NCBI GenBank assembly: GCA_036278255.1
Contig: DASULK010000080.1
Coordinates: 1-64,000 of the forward strand
DNA from: DASULK01 sp036278255
GTDB taxonomy: Bacteria; Actinomycetota; Actinomycetes; Mycobacteriales; Micromonosporaceae
Reading direction: 5' to 3'
DNA: 64,000 nucleotides
The notes below the pieces were generated by a model. The model made no database searches. It had not been told where the DNA came from and worked only from the letters and a program-made list of their open reading frames with translations. The position numbers and the translations under genes were made by a program. Shown here one piece after another: positions 61,504 to 64,000 of the stretch. Within the stretch, counting starts at the first letter, position 1. Each line of letters opens with the position of its first letter.

Positions 61504-61547
61504 CGTAAGGTCTCTGTTCAAGCGCGACCTACGGCTGCCGGACTCCC
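61488..61547 (-). promoter_or_regulatory. aroQ antiterminator pairing (2:3)
   Basis: GGGAGUCCGG (61547-61538, in the pause hairpin) can pair with CCGGGCUCCU (61497-61488, in the terminator 5' arm): ten pairs including two G-U. Forming it unfolds the terminator, so it is the expected antiterminator when the ribosome stalls. Confidence 0.75.
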
Positions 61548-61586
61548 GGAGCCGTAGTAAAAGTAGAAACGCGCCTGCTCAATCAC
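61518..61586 (-). CDS. attenuation leader peptide of aroQ (FYFYY)
   Basis: A 22-codon frame, GTG 61586 to TGA 61518, with the peptide MIEQARFYFYYGSGSPAAVG-RA. Five aromatic codons in a row (TTC TAC TTT TAC TAC) are rare by chance. The frame is open far upstream of GTG, but the predicted transcription start is at about GTG, so this leader would be leaderless-translated, a common mode in actinobacteria. Scarce Phe-tRNA or Tyr-tRNA stalls the ribosome on the run, over the start of the pause hairpin. Confidence 0.8.
   Translation of the reverse strand: MIEQARFYFYYGSGSPAAVGRA
61529..61557 (-). promoter_or_regulatory. aroQ pause hairpin (1:2)
   Basis: CTACGGCT (61557-61550) pairs with AGCCGTAG (61536-61529), with inner CCGG/CCGG pairing and one bulged C. 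Its 5' arm overlaps the second-last Tyr codons of the leader, so a stalled ribosome masks it and frees the downstream arm for 2:3 pairing. Confidence 0.85.
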
Positions 61587-61593
61587 GCCATGA

Positions 61594-61623
61594 AGTATGC
61601 CCACCCCGGGGCGGAGTACGCAA
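61594..61623 (-). promoter_or_regulatory. aroQ promoter
   Basis: On the minus strand TTGCGT (61623-61618), 18 bases, CATACT (61599-61594). Start of transcription is expected about 7 bases on, at or next to the leader GTG at 61586. Confidence 0.5.
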
Positions 61624-61740
61624 CCGGATCGACCAGCTAGTGGGACAGCCGACGAAGGCGGCCCGCCGGCCATCCCGGCGGGGACGCGCCCGGCATGCGG
61701 ATCGGCCGATGTCCTGCCGGAGGCATAGACTCGCCGTGCG

Positions 61741-64000
61741 ATGCATGCTCTCTTCGAAACCCCGCCGGTCCAGCCCACCCCACACCCCGCCCGTGCGGCT
61801 GGGCCTGACCCGGAGGCTCTTCTGGTTGGGCTCAACGGCCCGCAGCGCGAAGCCGTGACCCATTCCGGCTCCCCGCTGCTGATCATCGCCGGGGCCGGGT
61901 CGGGCAAGACGCGGGTGCTGACCCACCGGATCGCCTACCTGCTGGCCGCCCGGGACGTCCATCCCGGTGAAATCATCGCGATCACCTTCACCAACAAAGC
62001 CGCCGGCGAGATGAAGGAGCGGGTGACAGCCCTGGTCGGTCCCCGCGCCCGGATGATGTGGGTGTCGACGTTCCACTCGGCATGCGTGCGCATCCTGCGG
62101 GCGGAGCATACGCATGCCGGCCTCAAGTCGACCTTCTCCATCTACGACGCCGATGACTCGCGGCGGCTGATGCAACTGGTCATCCGCGAACTCGATCTGG
62201 ACCCGAGACGCTACTCGGCCCGGGGGCTGGCAGCTCAGATCTCCAACCTGAAGAACGAGCTGATTGATCCGGAGGACTTCGCCGGCCGGGCCAAGGGGCC
62301 CAACGAGCGGGCGCTGGCCGAGGCGTACACCCTTTACCAGCAGCGGCTGAAGGAAGCGCACGCGCTGGACTTCGATGACCTGATCATGACAACGGTGCAT
62401 CTGCTGCAGTCACACCCCCACGTCGCCGAGAGCTACCGCCGCCGGTTCCGGCACGTCCTCGTCGACGAGTACCAGGACACCAACCACGCGCAGTACGTGC
62501 TCATCAAGGAGTTGGTGGGGGGCGGGCCGGCCGGCTCGGCGGAGGGGGCTGTGGTCGACCCGGCGGGGTTGGCGCCGGCCGAGCTCTGCGTGGTGGGTGA
62601 CGCGGACCAGTCGATCTACGCGTTCCGCGGTGCGACGATCCGGAACATCCTGGAGTTCGAACGCGATTTCGCCAACGCCCGGACGATCCTGCTCGAACAG
62701 AACTACCGCTCCACGCAGACCATCCTCAATGCGGCGAACGCCGTCATCGCGCACAACACCTCCCGTAAGCCGAAGCGGCTCTGGAGCGAGGCCGGGGCGG
62801 GGGAGCAGATCGTCGGGTACGTCGCCGACACCGAGCATGCCGAGGCCGACTGGGTCGCACGGGAGATCGACCGGTTGTGCGATGCGGGCGAGGCCTGCCC
62901 CGGCGATGTCGCCATCTTCTACCGGACCAACGCCCAGTCCCGGGTCTTCGAAGAGGTCTTCATCCGGGTCGGCCTGCCGTACAAGGTCATCGGCGGGGTC
63001 CGCTTCTATGAGCGCAAAGAGGTCCGGGATGCGCTGGCCTATCTGCGCGCGGTGGTCAACGATGACGACACGGTGAGCCTCCGGCGCATCCTCAACACCC
63101 CGCGCCGTGGCATCGGTGAGCGGGCGGAAGCCTGTGTAACGGCACTATCAGCCCGGGACCGGATCTCGTTCGGTGCCGCGCTGCGTGGGGCGGGTGAGGC
63201 TCCCGGCATCTCCACCCGGGCCGCCAACGGCATCGCCACCTTCGTCGCTCTGCTCGATGAGCTCCGGGAGTTGGCCACGACCGCTCCGCCGGAAGAGGTG
63301 CTGGAGGCGGCGTTGAGCCGTTCCGGCTACCTGAGTGAGCTGGAGGAGAGCCTCGACCCGCAGGACGCCGGCCGGGTGGAGAACCTCCAGGAACTGGTCA
63401 GTGTCGCCCGGGAGTACACCGAGCGGGCCGAAGCGCAGGCGGAGGAGGGGCAGGGGGCGACCTTGGCCGGCTTCCTTGAGCAGGTCGCGCTGGTCGCCGA
63501 CGCGGATGAGATCCCCGACTCGGCCGAGGCGGCGGCCGAGGAACTCGACGCGGACGACCGCTACCGCGGAGTGGTCACCCTGATGACCCTGCATACCGCC
63601 AAGGGGCTGGAGTTCCCGGTGGCGTTTCTGACCGGGCTGGAGGACGGCGTCTTCCCGCACCTGCGTTCACTCGGCGACCCCCGCGAGTTGGAGGAGGAGC
63701 GCCGGCTCGCGTATGTCGGCATCACCCGGGCCCGCCAGCGCCTCTACCTGTCCCGGGCGGTCACCCGGTCGGCATGGGGGCAGCCGAGCTACAACCCGCC
63801 GTCCCGGTTTACCGAGGAACTGCCGGCCGACCTGGTCCGCTGGGAGCGCACCGAAGGGACGTACACCTCCTGGTCCGGTACGGGAGGTGGGGTCGGTGGC
63901 CGGCCTGGCGGCGGGTGGTCCAGCACCGGTGAGCGGGCGGGCCGTGGTGGCGGCACGGCCTTCGGCAGTTCGAAGGCCGCGCAGCTCGCGCAGCGGATCG
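61741..64000 (+). CDS. pcrA: ATP-dependent DNA helicase PcrA/UvrD (3' end outside the window)
   Basis: The first 753 codons of a UvrD-type superfamily 1A 3'-5' helicase used in repair and in clearing recombination intermediates. Walker A is GAGSGKTRVLTHRIAYL, motif Ia AITFTNKAAGEMKER, motif II VDEYQDTN, motif III VVGDADQSIYAFRGA, motif IV EQNYRST, motif V TLMTLHTAKGLEFPV and motif VI YVGITRARQRLYL. ATG 61741 gives the normal N-terminus (MHALFETPPVQP). GGAGG is 17 bases upstream, too far, and a TAGACT -10-like box lies 10 bases before the ATG, so the mRNA may be leaderless. The frame runs to the window edge. Confidence 0.95.
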   Translation, partial: MHALFETPPVQPTPHPARAAGPDPEALLVGLNGPQREAVTHSGSPLLIIAGAGSGKTRVLTHRIAYLLAARDVHPGEIIAITFTNKAAGEMKERVTALVGPRARMMWVSTFHSACVRILRAEHTHAGLKSTFSIYDADDSRRLMQLVIRELDLDPRRYSARGLAAQISNLKNELIDPEDFAGRAKGPNERALAEAYTLYQQRLKEAHALDFDDLIMTTVHLLQSHPHVAESYRRRFRHVLVDEYQDTNHAQYVLIKELVGGGPAGSAEGAVVDPAGLAPAELCVVGDADQSIYAFRGATIRNILEFERDFANARTILLEQNYRSTQTILNAANAVIAHNTSRKPKRLWSEAGAGEQIVGYVADTEHAEADWVAREIDRLCDAGEACPGDVAIFYRTNAQSRVFEEVFIRVGLPYKVIGGVRFYERKEVRDALAYLRAVVNDDDTVSLRRILNTPRRGIGERAEACVTALSARDRISFGAALRGAGEAPGISTRAANGIATFVALLDELRELATTAPPEEVLEAALSRSGYLSELEESLDPQDAGRVENLQELVSVAREYTERAEAQAEEGQGATLAGFLEQVALVADADEIPDSAEAAAEELDADDRYRGVVTLMTLHTAKGLEFPVAFLTGLEDGVFPHLRSLGDPRELEEERRLAYVGITRARQRLYLSRAVTRSAWGQPSYNPPSRFTEELPADLVRWERTEGTYTSWSGTGGGVGGRPGGGWSSTGERAGRGGGTAFGSSKAAQLAQRI

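Noticed and set aside
61518..61907. 129-codon minus-strand frame including the FYFYY peptide
   Set aside because: The upstream part overlaps pcrA as a shadow; only the last 23 codons have a start next to a promoter, and these form the leader peptide.

Overview
The window is high-GC DNA from an actinomycete, most likely a sporulating filamentous one near Micromonospora/Salinispora; the family assignment is an inference. Supporting signs are strong GC bias at third codon positions, many GTG starts and ATGA/GTGA overlaps, a conservon (sensor kinase, roadblock, DUF742, small GTPase), a WhiB3/WhiD-type WhiB next to a BldM-like regulator, and a GroEL1 with a histidine-rich tail. From memory, much of the gene order matches the Mycobacterium tuberculosis block rplM-rpsI-glmM ... 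nnr-alr-tsaE-tsaB-rimI-tsaD-groES-groEL1-whiB3 ... guaB2-guaB3-choD ... guaA, so the backbone is old actinobacterial core with species-specific insertions.

Layout. 0-2.3 kb: an ABC permease (end of an operon) and a convergent orphan amino-acid-type binding lipoprotein. 2.6-7.1 kb: the cvnABCD conservon. 7.1-7.7 kb: a toxin-antitoxin pair. 7.9-10.3 kb: rplM-rpsI and glmM. 10.3-12.2 kb: a DUF1023 hydrolase with a small ESX/WXG100-like partner. 12.4-20.4 kb: acpS, nnr, alr, a lipase-like hydrolase, then the t6A genes tsaE, tsaB and tsaD with ung and rimI among them. 20.5-24 kb: a heterodimeric ABC exporter with one badly degenerate nucleotide-binding domain. 24-28.6 kb: a xylose-type sugar ABC operon ending in its ROK regulator (minus strand). 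28.9-37.3 kb: a methyltransferase, the HrcA/CIRCE-controlled groES-groEL1, whiB, a bldM-like gene, a DUF5319 gene, guaB and guaB3. 37.4-42.5 kb: an M1 peptidase, a broken Nudix gene, a lower-GC patch with a frameshifted secreted serine protease and a coupled lipoprotein, and an LCP-family cell-wall enzyme. 42.6-45.7 kb: a ChoD-like oxidoreductase and guaA. 45.7-50.3 kb: two tandem double-Nudix proteins, pssA behind a structured leader, and a psd fused to a methyltransferase-like domain. 50.4-54.3 kb: a divergent PspC envelope-stress locus. 54.3-61 kb: a PIG-L deacetylase and a complete five-gene oligopeptide ABC operon. 61-64 kb: chorismate mutase with a leader-peptide attenuator, and the start of pcrA/uvrD (cut by the window end).

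Two observations stand out. First, the chorismate mutase gene on the minus strand is preceded by a complete transcription attenuator: a 22-codon leader peptide with a Phe-Tyr-Phe-Tyr-Tyr run, a pause hairpin overlapping those codons, a rho-independent terminator and a mutually exclusive antiterminator pairing. Second, the guaA gene at the conserved locus has lost the catalytic core of its glutaminase domain while its ATP-pyrophosphatase half is intact, which predicts an ammonia-dependent enzyme or one fed by a separate amidotransferase. Smaller themes are long GC-rich stem-loops at intercistronic junctions (xylF-xylG, groES-groEL1, dppA-dppB) and several genes with degenerate domains that look functional in part.

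No rRNA, tRNA, CRISPR array, insertion sequence or prophage was recognised.
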